Positions 43,201 to 53,755 of a stretch of 64,000 bases of DNA are shown piece by piece. Both the position numbers and the translations under genes were made by a program. The DNA comes from Halocafeteria seosinensis (taxonomy: Eukaryota > Sar > Bigyra > Bicosoecida), in contig LVLI01000172.1 of assembly GCA_001687465.1 (NCBI GenBank), positions 62,001 to 126,000 on the forward strand, in the 5' to 3' direction. The notes beneath the pieces were generated by a model. It made no database searches, was not told the origin of the DNA, and saw only the letters and a list, made by a program, of their open reading frames with translations. Each line of letters starts with the position of its first letter. Position 1 is the stretch's first letter.

Positions 43201-46200
43201 GACGAGACGAGCGCACAGTGCCTTATTGGAAGTGCCGAACATGAGCCCAATGGTAGCCCTTGTCCCAAGCAACTTAATTTGTCTCGCTTGGAAAGCTGTC
43301 ATTTCGAAGCCCAAGAATTGCGTCGAAGCCTTTCAGAGCAAGATTTCCTATATCCAATTTTACTGCACTGTCTTAAGATATTCCAAGATCTTAGAGCAAG
43401 CATCGAGCGGGAGAAGCGAATGTTGGGCGAAGGACGAACCATCCTGCAGAGGGCGCAAGCAGAATTGGCAGATCGCCGCCACCATTTGCATGAAACCGTT
43501 CGATGTAATTTAGAAGCCCATGAGTCACATCTTCAGCCAGACGAGATCGACAAACTGGTGGCTCAGAGAGAGCAAGCGGCTTTGTACTTGCGCACCACTC
43601 TGACTGACATGATTGAACGAGCACAACAGCTCCAAACACTGGAGCAAAAAGCTGTGACACTATTTGATTTCCTGTCACGGTTTGGAAAGAAAATGGGTGA
43701 GCCTCTGGATGAGGAGCTTCGAGGCGAACAGGATCAACATACCGTAGTCGGAGATGAAGGGCATTCAAGAGGGAAGGAAGATTGCATTCAGCAGCTTGAC
43801 ATAAAGGTGCACTTGGAGAAAATTCATCATCTGAGGCATCGGCAGGAGGTGTTGGTTAACTATTGCGAAGAGAAATTGAATTCTGAAAATGTGAACCTTC
43901 GGCAACTCTCTAGAGACTTTGCACACGCTAGGCGTTCGGTATTAAGTCTTACTGAGTGCTCTTATCAGTGTCTTGCAACGTTCAAAACTGCATGGACAGA
44001 AACCTGGGACCCTCGTAACGGTGGTCTCCTAGGGGATGAAAAAGTGCCACAACTGTTGGCGGACTGGGATATAAAGTTGAAACAAGAGCACAAGATTCTA
44101 GAGCAATTTGAAAACGCAAAACAACAATTGAAGACGCTGAAGGAGATCGAACCGAAACTCCAGCAGTTGTATGATGAACGGGATGACTTGCAGAATGAAC
44201 TCAACAAAGCACGGAGAAAGCAGCAACGGTCGAGAGTCTCTCTGCTGCAGGAGAAATTAACTGCCATGAATGACGAAACTGATACAGCTGAGAAACACAA
44301 AGAAGAGATCTATGAAATGTTTTCTACTGGTCCCATCCAGGGATGCTTCCCAGAACTATCATACCAAGCTGCACATATCAGAGACGTGGCGACTAACCTT
44401 GCTGAGGTAGATGTGGATGGCCTGGATTGGAATGTTTCCTTGGAGGACTTTATTGTGGACAAGGAGATCTATTATGGTGGGTCCCGTCTATTAATTTGTC
44501 GAAACTCGATTGGGGTGTCATCACGAAACTGGGCGTTGAAGGAGATTCCATTAAGTATGGGTAACTCCAATTCTTTCAATAGTCGGTTCCGCAGGGAGTA
44601 TCGCGCACTGCGTGCATTCCGTCGCCATCCGCTTCTAATGCAGGTAGAAAGAGCTTTTATTGATGAACGAACGAATAATGCGTATTTGCAAATGCCGTAC
44701 TACGAACGTGGGAATCTTCGCTCATGGGTCGAAGGGATGCAGGAAGAAGTGAACAGTCATCAGCAGCAGGCTGGTGCTACTTCAGAGGAATGGTGGCAAA
44801 ATCTTCAAGTGTATTTTCGCCAAATCCTTCATGCATTGAGCTATGTCCACTCTTGTGGCTTTGCCCATCGGGATATGAAACCTGAGAACGTATTAATAGC
44901 GGAGGAAGGGAGACTAGTTATCACTGATTTCGATGTCTGCCGACCGACGCACACCTGTGCCGGCGCGAACATGACGACAACAACGACCACCAACTTTGGT
45001 ATACAAGGCACAATGGGATATGCAGCGCCTGAGTCCTTCCATGTTGAGAAACGACACCAATATCCAGAAGCGTTAGACGCCTGGTCAGTCGGAGTCATGC
45101 TATTGGAAGTAATTTGTGGAAAGCGGTTCGAGTGGCATAATGATCGCCAACAGCTTGTTGATCGTGCCAGCGGAGTTCCCTTCAAGCTTCCTTCGCATCA
45201 TTTGGATGAGGTCCAGATGGAAGCGTTCGATATTGCTTCTAAACTGACGAAACCCGAAGCTCAGAACCGTATGACAATCGACGAAGCCCTCTGTTCCTCC
45301 TTTTTTAGCGGGCCATTATTCTGCAGAGGGGCAATGGAAAAGAGCAGTTTAGATACCACACTTGAAATGGTCACGGATCATTTTAACATACTAAGGAAAA
45401 CGCGATCCACTGCGTCAACGCGTAAGATATCAATCCAAACCCACAGAAAAACATCTGGAGAAGATGCCGACGATGCTTCTGAGAGAGAAAAATCATGCTA
45501 TGCAATACTTCGCAAAATTAATGAAATGGAGGGTGCAGACATTACCAAGAAATGGGAATTTGTGATGGAAGAAGAGACATGGATGCTGTCCTCAGTTGTG
45601 CGCCAGGTAGTTGTTCCCTCCGTAGTTAGAAAGAAGTTTGGTCCCCTGTTAGTTTGTGGAACTGCTGAAGCCGAAGCAGAGGAGCAATCAGAAACCAAGG
45701 AGAGTGACTCCTTGCAACTTTTTGGATTTTACTCAGTTCCAACCGATAGCACCATCTCTGGGGAAAGGCGATGGCTGTTTCGTGCTCTTGGGCGTCTTCT
45801 ATACAAATGTATGCTTGAAAGCATTCTATTTCCGGTATCCTTGGCACCTTCCGTCTGCCGATGCCTCCTGGGACTCGACAAAATTGAGAACCCGTTGTAT
45901 ATTTCGCTTGGGCAAGCTCACGTGATGGCTTTACTGAAAGCGTTCAAGCCAGACTTCCTTAACTACTACCGCTCTATCCTGATACATTCCTATGGAAAAG
46001 GCTCTGAACACTTAACTGTGGACATGGTTCCTGGCTTCGATGCGAACATGGCGGAGGAGCACCTAGTGGAAGATACGCCTTTATCGGACGGGAACAAGGA
46101 GCGTGTCATTTTGGGAGCTATCGAGCAACAACTCGTTCGTTCAAGGAGGGATAATCTGTTGGAGCTCACTCAAGGATTCAGAGAGTGGGCGGAAGAGTGT

Positions 46201-46890
46201 GGTAGCCTTTCGGCATTGAGCCGCCTGTCAGAATGGCATATTAACAGCCTCTTTTTTGAAAATGACTTTATAGACCGAAAATCCTTAATGAAGACGCTAG
46301 AGTGGGACGATTCCTGGGTAGAGAAAGAGCGCAGTATAATGCAGGACCACTTTAAGTCGCTTTTCGAGAAACTTCCTGAGACAAGCATGCGTATGTTTCT
46401 TTTGAAGTCGACAGGGTCTTTGCGGATGGACACCTCAAACGCGTCTTGGACTCTAATTGTCCGAATTCCCAGATGTAAGACAAAGAAGGATACAGCAAAC
46501 ATATATTTTTCGTCTGCAAACAAGGCCATGTTTACTCCTTTTTTCTCAAACGTTGATGATTTTGGTAATGCTCTCTTGAAATCGCTCTCTCAGAGCGACG
46601 TTGAAACAGATTCTGAAAGCATGAATGTTGCAGAACAAGCCCGGCTGTTTCGAGTCCTGCGGGAAGCTGGAGATATTCGCTCCGGAGCCGTTTTTAGCTG
46701 CGGCAACTGTGGGTTCGCTTATGCTGTAGGTGAATGCGGTGGTCCTATGGAGATTGGATCATGCCCCAAGTGCGGTTCTCACATCGGGGGGCAACAACAC
46801 AAAGCTGTAGCGGGGAATTGTTATCGTCCTGACCTCGGTGATGCTGCCGCCGCTGCCTACCCCGGTGCAGCTCCTGCTCAAGAAGAATAA
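40247..46890 (+). CDS. Ankyrin-protein kinase-HECT-like-RZ finger multidomain protein
   Basis: Fourteen exons, all phase 0, give 1,916 residues: 40247-40405, 40468-40569, 40637-40738, 40807-40908, 40972-41076, 41137-41238, 41312-41413, 41496-41597, 41672-41773, 41847-41948, 42018-42116, 42181-42285, 42356-42457 and 42526-46890. Exons 2-13 each encode one ankyrin repeat (33-35 residues, for example GWTPLHMAARAGHMKVIQ). The last exon holds a helical region, coiled coils (about 750-1060), a kinase at about 1100-1365 (WALKEIP, HRDMKPENV, DFD, GYAAPE), a HECT-like region at about 1535-1845 (WLFRALGRLLYKCML, LSDGNKERVI, FLLKSTGS) and an RZ-type finger at about 1850-1895 (CGNCGFAYAVGECGGPME, then CPKCGSHIGGQQH). 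RZ fingers occur in RNF213 and ZNFX1. No Cys is found where the HECT active site would be. A ubiquitin-linked sensor or signalling role is inferred from the domains. Confidence 0.85.
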
Positions 46891-47212
46891 ACCACACAAA
46901 AAAGTTTGGTATCCGCCCTCTTTGGACCACCGAGTGGTTTTAGGCCCCCCAGTCGCCGTGTTGACTCGGCCCGGGGGCCCCATTCATCTTCACAAAGTCG
47001 AATACACAGTAAAACGGGGTATGTGGTAGTTTATAGAGCTAACTGTTTGTATAGCACCGGGGAGATAGTACATATGCCGAAAAATGTCCCTGTAGGGTAG
47101 AATTCGAGGTCTGAGTGAGGAGTGTATACTGTCAAATACGGACCTGTTCTGTGTCACTAGTAGTGTGTTTTTCCTGTAACCCATTGTTAGTGCTTCCTAA
47201 AGGCAGTCCACA
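46891..47212. other. Intergenic region, no gene seen
   Basis: About 0.32 kb between two plus-strand genes, with a GC-rich stretch (about 46935-46985) followed by AT-rich DNA before the thioesterase start. No gene evidence. Confidence 0.45.
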
Positions 47213-48156
47213 ATGGCGAGCAGGACCTATGGGCTGCTGAGCAGCTTGAGACCCATCGTGGCGGCTGGTACTGTGGCGACGACAACGGCATGGACGAGCA
47301 CCTCCAGGACTCAGGAATCGCAGAAGAATCTACCCAGTGTCGTTCGACAAGACGTGAATATCTCGAATCGTGAATGGCTGCAAATTGCTGAAGTTCTGCT
47401 TGATAACGATAAACTAGGCGATACCTCGAAAAGGAAGCAGCTGGCAACGCAGATATGCCGTCATGTCCAATCACAAATACCGTCAGCGGACACTTCCAAG
47501 AAGCGTCCGGACAAGTCAGTGCCTTCGGCTAACACTACAGTGGATCCAAAGAGAGACTTTCACCTTTCATTGAGTATGTCAGAATTCTTTCCCACCCAAC
47601 AGCATTTACTGCACCAAGCCTTAAGGTACCGTTTTGTTCCTCAAAATAAGCCGAGTTCGCACCTTCCGCACTGATGTTTTCTGCCTACTGCAGTGGTTCC
47701 GACAAATTAGAGAAATACGATGTAGTATGGTATCCTCGGCAGCAGCTCATTCAAGCTAAGGTTCGCTTTGGGCAGCATCTCAGTGGACATCCCGGTATTG
47801 TTCATGGGGGAGCTATTGCCAGTGTGTTTGATGATGCCTTTGGTGTACTCTTCTTCTCTCTTAGACTGGGCACAGGCTTCACTGCCAACTTAAATGTCAA
47901 CTATCGAAGCCCTATATATGCTGGTAGAGATGTGCTTTATCAAGTGGAACTAGAGGAGGTAGACGGCAAGAAAGTCAGGCTGAAGGCCTCAGCTTATGAT
48001 GCTAATGACACTTCCCACAAGTACGCTGACGCAACAGCTTTATTTATAGTGAAACATGTACCGTCTAGCAATGACGTCTTAGGAAAGATGAACGAGTATC
48101 TTAGTGAATTAGAGGAGGAAGCTCTACAGAGTAGGAAAGAGAAAGGAGGGCAGTAG
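47213..48156 (+). CDS. Hotdog-fold thioesterase (4HBT/THEM4-like), N-terminally extended form
   Basis: Exons 47213-47625 and 47694-48156 (68-nt intron) give 291 residues. The core repeats that of the gene at 39160 (SGHPGIVHGGAIASVFDD, GTGFTANLNVNYRSPIYAG, ADATALFIVKHVP) and the intron interrupts the same codon. It carries about 85 extra N-terminal residues. These begin MASRTYGLLSSLRPIVAAG, basic, Ser/Thr-rich and free of acidic residues for about 35 positions, which looks like a mitochondrial (or plastid) targeting peptide. The pair therefore probably supplies a cytosolic and an organellar acyl-CoA thioesterase. The tail is charged (SRKEKGGQ). It converges on lactate dehydrogenase with only 30 bp between stops. 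Confidence 0.88.
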
Positions 48157-48186
48157 ATTTTGGAACTACTACCCAATTTGGTTACA

Positions 48187-49679
48187 TTAGATGGACAAAG
48201 TATCCTGGATGCCGTGCAATACTGAAGCAGACTGATGAAGTTTCTGCAGCTCGTCATCGTTCAAATGCATTTGAACCACTTCGTGGATGCCTCCGGCACC
48301 CACAAGTGCCGGTACTGATAAGTACACTTCCTTGTCAACTCCATACAGACCCTGAACAACCGTGGAGACGGGAATGATTCGCTTCTCATTCCTCAATATT
48401 GCTGTAGAAATGTAGGCCACAGTCAATCCTGCAAGGCGCAATGATTCATAGCTCAATGTACAATTGCATCAGTGAGTTCTCCAACAGTGCATAAAAGCAT
48501 ACCTATCGCCCAGTTAGTATATCCTTTCCGACTAATAACGTCTTCAGCGGCGGAGACGACACTCCTGTATACAGCGTCCCAATTCTCCGAGTCGGATTGT
48601 GGGTCTCCCATGCTACTATTCAGGTTCTTCAATGATACTCCACCGATGGTAAGCTGACTCCAAGCGGGAACTGCAAAAGATTGCGTTGCAGGAATGAATA
48701 CCTCGCAGTAGCAGTCTTGAAAGGACTTACCGCTGGAATCCCCATGTTCACCGAGGATATACCCATGCACGCTGCTAGATGCCACACCAAGGCGCTTGGC
48801 AATTAGCGTTCTGAATCTGGAACTGTCCAATGCAGTCCCACTCCCGAACACTCGGTTCCACGGCAATTTAGATAGTTTCCACGTGACCCACGTCATAATG
48901 TCGCTGCGCAAAATAGAGCAAGAAACGCGATTGCCGTGCACACAATCCGACAACATCAAGAGCTCCAAATAACACTTCAACTCACCAAGGGTTAGAAACC
49001 ACCATGATACAGGTATGAGGGGCATACTTTACAATTTCCGGGACCATCCCTGCAAATTCATCAAGCAAGCCTTGAACACACGCACACACACACCTCTACA
49101 ACTGGATATCGATAGCGACATCGTGTCATTACCTTTAAAAATATCAACATTTCGCTGCACCAGGTCACGCCTGGACTCACCCAAGCGCTGGCGTACTCCT
49201 GCTGTAATGATCACTAAATTGGAGTCTTTGCACAAGGAATACTCCGTTCCGCCACTGTGTAATGCGGTAGGAGCAGGGTAGAACAAGAGGATCTGGCACC
49301 ACCAAGGAGGGAATAGAGCTTACATGATGGTTGTTTGCTTGCAAAAAGCCGATCCATGTTGCAGATCCATTACCTCTCCCTCAACCTTCTCCTTGGCGAC
49401 GTCAATGAGAGCGAGTTCAGAGCATACTCCCTGCAAGAGAATGGGCATGTCAGGCAAAAAAGCTTCAATAATGAGAAAAACCGCACCTACTTGGTTCAAG
49501 ATCGAATATGCACAGGCCAGTCCCACTGCTCCTCCTCCACCGACGATGGATATTTTCGTGTGAGATCGACGCAGGAAAGCATTCCCCTCTGCTTCTGCAG
49601 ATCGGCCTTGGCTGCTTGCCTCCTCGGAAAGTTTGGGACGGACGAAGAGTCCGGGGAGATACTCATCTGATGCCGACAT
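48187..49679 (-). CDS. LDH: L-lactate dehydrogenase
   Basis: Seven exons, 49679-49491, 49430-49324, 49254-49133, 49049-48986, 48903-48731, 48670-48503 and 48428-48187, give 354 residues. Six introns of 60 to 83 nt all keep frame. Motifs: NAD-binding [13 protein letters not shown], the substrate loop [20 protein letters not shown] where Gln after Arg marks lactate rather than malate specificity, NPCDIMTW (restored across an intron), and the catalytic [15 protein letters not shown], also split by an intron. The order and spacing follow animal-type LDH. About 45 extra N-terminal residues, Ser/Glu-rich and without clear targeting features, precede the core. The enzyme interconverts pyruvate and lactate in the cytosol. 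ATG 49679 is chosen; the in-frame TTG three codons upstream is not needed. Intron 3 holds a short CA repeat. Confidence 0.92.
49075..49093. repeat. Short CA dinucleotide repeat in an LDH intron
   Basis: An imperfect CA run of about 19 nt inside the intron between LDH exons 3 and 4. Confidence 0.7.
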
Positions 49680-50441
49680 TGTTTCCAAATCGTCATCAAT
49701 GCAAGAATGTTTGATATAAAACGCCCCTCAGTTGATCGAGCTCAATCAACTCGACTAACATACAATGTGTTGTATCAGCTTGGCTGCCGCCATCTTCACA
49801 AGGTGACAGACAGGATTTCCTCCAGACGGCCAGTATGCGTTGTACGAATATGGAGAAGGTAGATCGAAGTACCTATTCTAATCCATCAATGACGGGTAAA
49901 TAAAGAAGTTGTGCTTGGCACAGTACCAGCGGACGGAGAAACAAGCACTGGCACAGTAGTACACATACCAACGTCCGTACACAATTCACTCAGAATTTCC
50001 ATGTGGTTGGAAAGCAGCTAGGAATTTATATTAGCAGCTCACAGCGCCCTACATATGCCATGTATGCGAGGTCCGCGCGCATGGCAGATGATTCGCATTC
50101 AGACATTCAAGAAATTCCAATCGCAGCTACTCTGCAAGTAGAACGTAGATACCGGCGAGTGAGGGGCATTCGCCCTAATTTTTATTTTATTTTTGTATAT
50201 TGGGGAATGAACGCCTGACACAGTGGTCTGTCTCCTACAATATTAGGGTGCGAGAGGTCAAAGTGAGGTGGGCAGGTTGACTCTCCACGCCGTCGCGTTC
50301 ACTCATAAAATAAGAAAGGATTGTCAGCACAACTAGCAATATGAACCCACCATGTATGATTCGATAGTATCAAAATTTGGTTTTGCACACGAACCATTGC
50401 CGTATGGAATGAGAATTCTGCTCGTATTCCCATGAGACTGA
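49680..50441. other. Divergent intergenic region, no gene seen
   Basis: About 0.76 kb between LDH (-) and the first LE(N/K)D(L/I)TD-tail gene (+). Only short frames (for example 50003-50218), none with supporting features. Confidence 0.45.
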
Positions 50442-50920
50442 ATGGAGCAGGACGGAAAATCTCCTGAAAAACTCCCGCACCGGCTTTTCACGCCGTCCGG
50501 CGAGAAGGAAGTGTCCGTAGGCGATGTTGTGAATATCTTACAGAATCAGGTAAGCAGACTGCCAACCTGTTATTCATTAGGCAACAGCATCAACCATCCA
50601 GCTGGTGCGGACCGTGGGTAACGGTCGCGTTGACCACTACGAGAGTAGTGTTCTTCATATTTGCAGAGGGCTCACTCATTTGTTGTCGATTATTCCCGCA
50701 GAGTTGTCATAATTCAAGATTTATGGACCTAGCTGTTCCAGAACCTGTATTCAACGCTGCTCGTAGAGCTCTTTATGGGTGTTCTTTGGACACTGTTCTT
50801 CCCTGGCTGCAGGGAGCAACTGCGCATACTGCGGTTGTGCCCAGGACGACCGAAGACTCAGCTGCACGCCCATTTTTCGATACAGAAGCCTTAGAAAAAG
50901 ACATAACTGATATCGAGTGA
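50442..50920 (+). CDS. LE(N/K)D(L/I)TD-tail family protein, copy A
   Basis: Proposed exons 50442-50549 and 50702-50920 give 108 residues. I do not recognise a known family. Exon 1 (MEQDGKSPEKLPHRLFTPSG, then GDVVNILQNQ) corresponds to the short helical block in copies B and C. Exon 2 has DLAVPEPVFNAARRAL, aligned with LSIPEATVMACLRRA of copy B, and ends EALEKDITDIE, the family tail in its most divergent form. The 152-nt intron is longer than usual and an alternative acceptor exists at 50654, so the middle is uncertain. No signal or membrane segment. Function unknown; the conserved acidic tail suggests a shared binding partner or degradation signal. Confidence 0.5.
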
Positions 50921-50924
50921 ACGA

Positions 50925-51269
50925 TCAGATAATGAATGAGGCAACATGCAAGTCGAGGATCTCTGCAGAATTATCTGCCGCATGCTGAATCATTGCTGAT
51001 GGAGAGTCCATTGGAGCCGCAACGATAGCTGCGGTCATGCGTCTTCCGGTAGGAGTAATACCAATACACACGTCATGCCTATGGAGATGGAGCACCACGA
51101 AGCGAACTAGATGTGAGTCAAAGAGCGATTTCGATCTGCCCCACAAACGTAATCGAGGGTTGTTCCAGTGCCAAATGAGAAACCCCCAACCATTCACATT
51201 TGGATTTTCATTGTTTCTCCATTGATCCGTTTGATTAAACCAAGACTGACAGTCTGCATAGTGAAACAT
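50925..51269 (-). CDS. Possible small gene, 3 prime exon
   Basis: A minus-strand frame of up to 114 codons ending 4 bp from the stop of the copy A gene. The last 65 residues look coding, alternating beta-like and Ala-rich helical sequence (VRFVVLHLHRHDVCIGIT, then TAAIVAAPMDSPSAMIQHAA). An acceptor-like ATCTAG lies just before VRF, so the real gene probably has upstream exons, perhaps within 51290-51480 where a second minus-strand frame is open. No family recognised. Confidence 0.3.
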   Translation of the reverse strand: MFHYADCQSWFNQTDQWRNNENPNVNGWGFLIWHWNNPRLRLWGRSKSLFDSHLVRFVVLHLHRHDVCIGITPTGRRMTAAIVAAPMDSPSAMIQHAADNSAEILDLHVASFII

Positions 51270-51589
51270 TGAAGTTCCTGTGCTATAAAGTTAAAGAGAA
51301 TTGAATTTACTGACTCTATGTGATTCCATTGGATTTGAGACCTCTGCAGCTCCTGAAGTACTGATTGAGCAGCTGACCCTGCTTCTGTGATGACTCAGTA
51401 TAGGCATGAGTCCGCGAACGTGAATCCTCGAGCAATAAATATGTGAGGCTGCAGCGCTGGTATCTAATCTAGGTCTATACAAGGCCTGTCACGTCCGTCG
51501 TCTTCGCTCAGAAATCAGAGGAGGCGATACACACACAGCCGAACAAAGTGAAGACTATCGACTCGCTGTCCTGACAGACAGAGCCAGTG

Positions 51590-51827
51590 ATGGATACCAG
51601 CAGGTACTGCGCCGATGATATTGTAAGGATTATCACAAATTCAAGAGTGATAACAACTTAGGAAGTATAGTATGTATTTTGTGTAGACCATTGTGCCTGC
51701 GCCACGGAGTTACGACCATCCGGTAACCCGGTTATTTATACAGAAGTATGTTGCACTCTTCTCAAGATTATGGCTTGAACGGTGTGATTGCCGTTTATTA
51801 ATAAAAAACAAGCAGTCTTGGTTGTGA
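51590..51827 (+). CDS. Possible 57-residue protein
   Basis: ATG 51590 opens an 11-codon exon (to 51622) with a GTAAGG donor; an acceptor at 51686 continues 46 codons to TGA 51825. The reading starts MDTSRYCADDI and includes a hydrophobic helix-like RLFIQKYVALFSRLWLERC. The splice preserves frame, but the model is too short to judge. It may instead be the 5 prime end of a larger gene. No family recognised. Confidence 0.28.
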
Positions 51828-51856
51828 ATGCTCGCGCTCTATTAGCACGGCAGGAT

Positions 51857-51872
51857 TGTGTGTGTGTGTGTG
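51857..51872. repeat. TG dinucleotide repeat
   Basis: About eight TG units just upstream of the copy B gene. Confidence 0.85.
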
Positions 51873-51981
51873 GATTCCAAACAAGCGGGATTTGATCAGG
51901 GTATTACGGCAAAATCGTATTACGGGCAGCAAGCCAACAATCTGCGTTGATATATTTGCAAACGCGATATTTGGTAGCAAA

Positions 51982-52553
51982 ATGGAAGCCTATAATATTC
52001 GAGGGAAAGGGGAAGCGACAGTTTCCGAAGGCTCTAGGCCAGCTCTCGCTTGGAGTGACAAGACCACCACAGAAGCCCTGGTGTGGAAAGTTGAGAGCAC
52101 CATTCCAAATAGCCTTGACTCCATGGCTCCGGCTCAAAATAGTCACTCGATTAACGTAAGTGCATCGTTGTTGTTTTCATTCAAAACAGAATCTACAGTT
52201 TTATCTTCACGAATTTGCGTCGTGTATGATCTCAGCCCTCTACACCCAGACGAGAATCCTTTGGAGAAGCGGTTGAAAGAGACATGGCGCAATTCGTTAC
52301 AAACTTACTAAAACGAGACAGATCGCCAGAGCCTGCCGTGAAAATGAGCCCTTTATGTTGTACTTCCTACTTGTCCATCCCGGAAGCTACTGTCATGGCA
52401 TGCTTAAGAAGAGCCAATGTCGAGGAAGAAGAGGATCCGCATCTTCTTAAACATAACCAGCTCTGGGAAAAAGACTCAACCGTGAAGCTGATAAAAGCAC
52501 AATTTGATCTGGAAAACGATTTGACAGACCATGTAGAGGATGACACCTCGTAA
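51982..52553 (+). CDS. LE(N/K)D(L/I)TD-tail family protein, copy B
   Basis: Exons 51982-52155 and 52236-52553 (80-nt GTAAGT..CTCAG intron, phase 0) give 163 residues. No known domain. Exon 1 is Ser/Thr-rich (MEAYNIRGKGEATVSEGS). Exon 2 carries three features shared with its neighbours: a helical block VERDMAQFVTNLLKRDR, a second block SYLSIPEATVMACLRRANVE, and the C-terminal tail FDLENDLTDHVEDDTS. No signal peptide or membrane segment, so nuclear or cytosolic. Unlike copy D, the frame is intact with normal splice sites, making this the best-supported member. Function unknown. Confidence 0.6.
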
Positions 52554-53216
52554 TTGCATTGGTTCCCTACGTTCCTTAGGCCAGCAGGCAACGTTAACGT
52601 ACCCGCTTACTTCAATAGCGGTACCCGGTCTCGGCAAACACGAAACTGCAGTACGGTATGCAACCGACGGGATCCGGATTCAGTTAATAGCGAAAGTCGA
52701 CTAAGGAGCAAAGGTCACTACAGTCACTCGCAGTGCAGTGCAGTGCAGTTTTTACCCCCACATCGGGATATTACGATCGTCCGCACAGTGGATACGCACT
52801 GATGGGATACATGAGTATAGTACGATATGGCAATAATGGTGATGTGCTATATGGCATACACACCCCGCAGTGCTAATAGTGCTATTACTCCCTGTCAGGC
52901 TGGCAGTGTCAGCCTCTAACTGAAGTTGAACCACTTTGAACTGAACCGACTTCAACTTTACTACCGATAGTGTGACGTGGACTAACGAAGAAGCCAGTCC
53001 AACCGGCAGAAGAAGAATACTGAACACAGAACAGATTCGTGGCCGATTTGTCGAGTATTCAAAGGGATACATCTATATGCACTGAATAAGAAGCCTATAC
53101 CGAGCTTCGCACGAACACCAAATTACTGATGAGTTCATCATGAGATTCGAAACAAACAACAGCAACGGATACTCAACTGACAGACAACTGAAGGTACCGA
53201 GCATTAGAGATAACTG
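52554..53216. other. Intergenic region between family copies B and D
   Basis: About 0.66 kb. It contains a short pentanucleotide repeat (52731-52749). Only unsupported frames otherwise. The missing 5 prime exon of copy D could lie here. Confidence 0.4.
52731..52749. repeat. CAGTG pentanucleotide repeat
   Basis: Almost four perfect tandem copies of CAGTG in the intergenic DNA between family copies B and D. Confidence 0.85.
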
Positions 53217-53755
53217 CTAATGCGATACCGTGAAAATCCCTAGTAGTATAAGAGAGAGAGATAGCGATGGGCGTTACTCTTCTGAAGCACTCAGTACTCA
53301 TTCTGGCGAAACGAAGTCTCAAGTAGTGTTTACGCCACATAGCTATGGAAGTGTGACGGTAAGAGCTTTTTGACACTTATTGTGATCTCTGCTTACTTGA
53401 AATGCGATTGGCGCTTCCAGGCTGGTCCGTTGACAAGGGATGGAAACGAGAAAGAAACCGCTGGGGGGACAGCGTTGAGCTGGTAAAGACAGGGCTGTCA
53501 TTCGAGCACGTAGAAAGAAGTAGAAAACGAAGCTATCGCGACTTTATTGAACCCCGGAGAATCCAACAGGAGTAGCCACTTGTGTCCTCTTGCAATATCG
53601 GAATTCGCTCTTAATTCGTATTTAAGGAGAATCGCAAATGAAGAACGAGTACTGAAACCAGCAAAGTACTTAATCCGACCAATGACAGGAGTTTGGACTC
53701 CACGGATACGGTTGATTTAGAGAATGATCTTACAGATTCCTGTAGCACATACTGA
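53217..53755 (+). pseudogene. LE(N/K)D(L/I)TD-tail family, copy D, start not found and frame shifted
   Basis: Family resemblance is clear. A Ser-rich exon ends at 53358 (GETKSQVVFTPHSYGSVT, donor GTAAGA); exon 53421-53482 reads AGPLTRDGNEKETAGGTALS; after an 87-nt intron, 53570 onward reads SHLCPLAISEFALNSYLRR, aligned with the second block of copies A to C. The tail TVDLENDLTDSCSTY ends at 53755. Two problems remain. No in-frame ATG precedes the first exon, and the second block and the tail are in different frames. A 23-nt GT..AG segment (53666-53688) would restore frame if spliced, but it is far shorter than any other intron here; otherwise a 1-nt indel has broken the gene. I class it as a probable pseudogene, with a diverged working gene as the alternative. 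Confidence 0.5.

Noticed and set aside
48187-49679. Malate dehydrogenase as the identity of the NAD-dependent enzyme
   Set aside because: The substrate loop has Gln after Arg in [10 protein letters not shown], and GEHGDSS is typical of lactate dehydrogenase.
51857-52749. Microsatellites as traces of a mobile element
   Set aside because: Isolated short repeats without terminal repeats, target-site duplications or transposase sequence.
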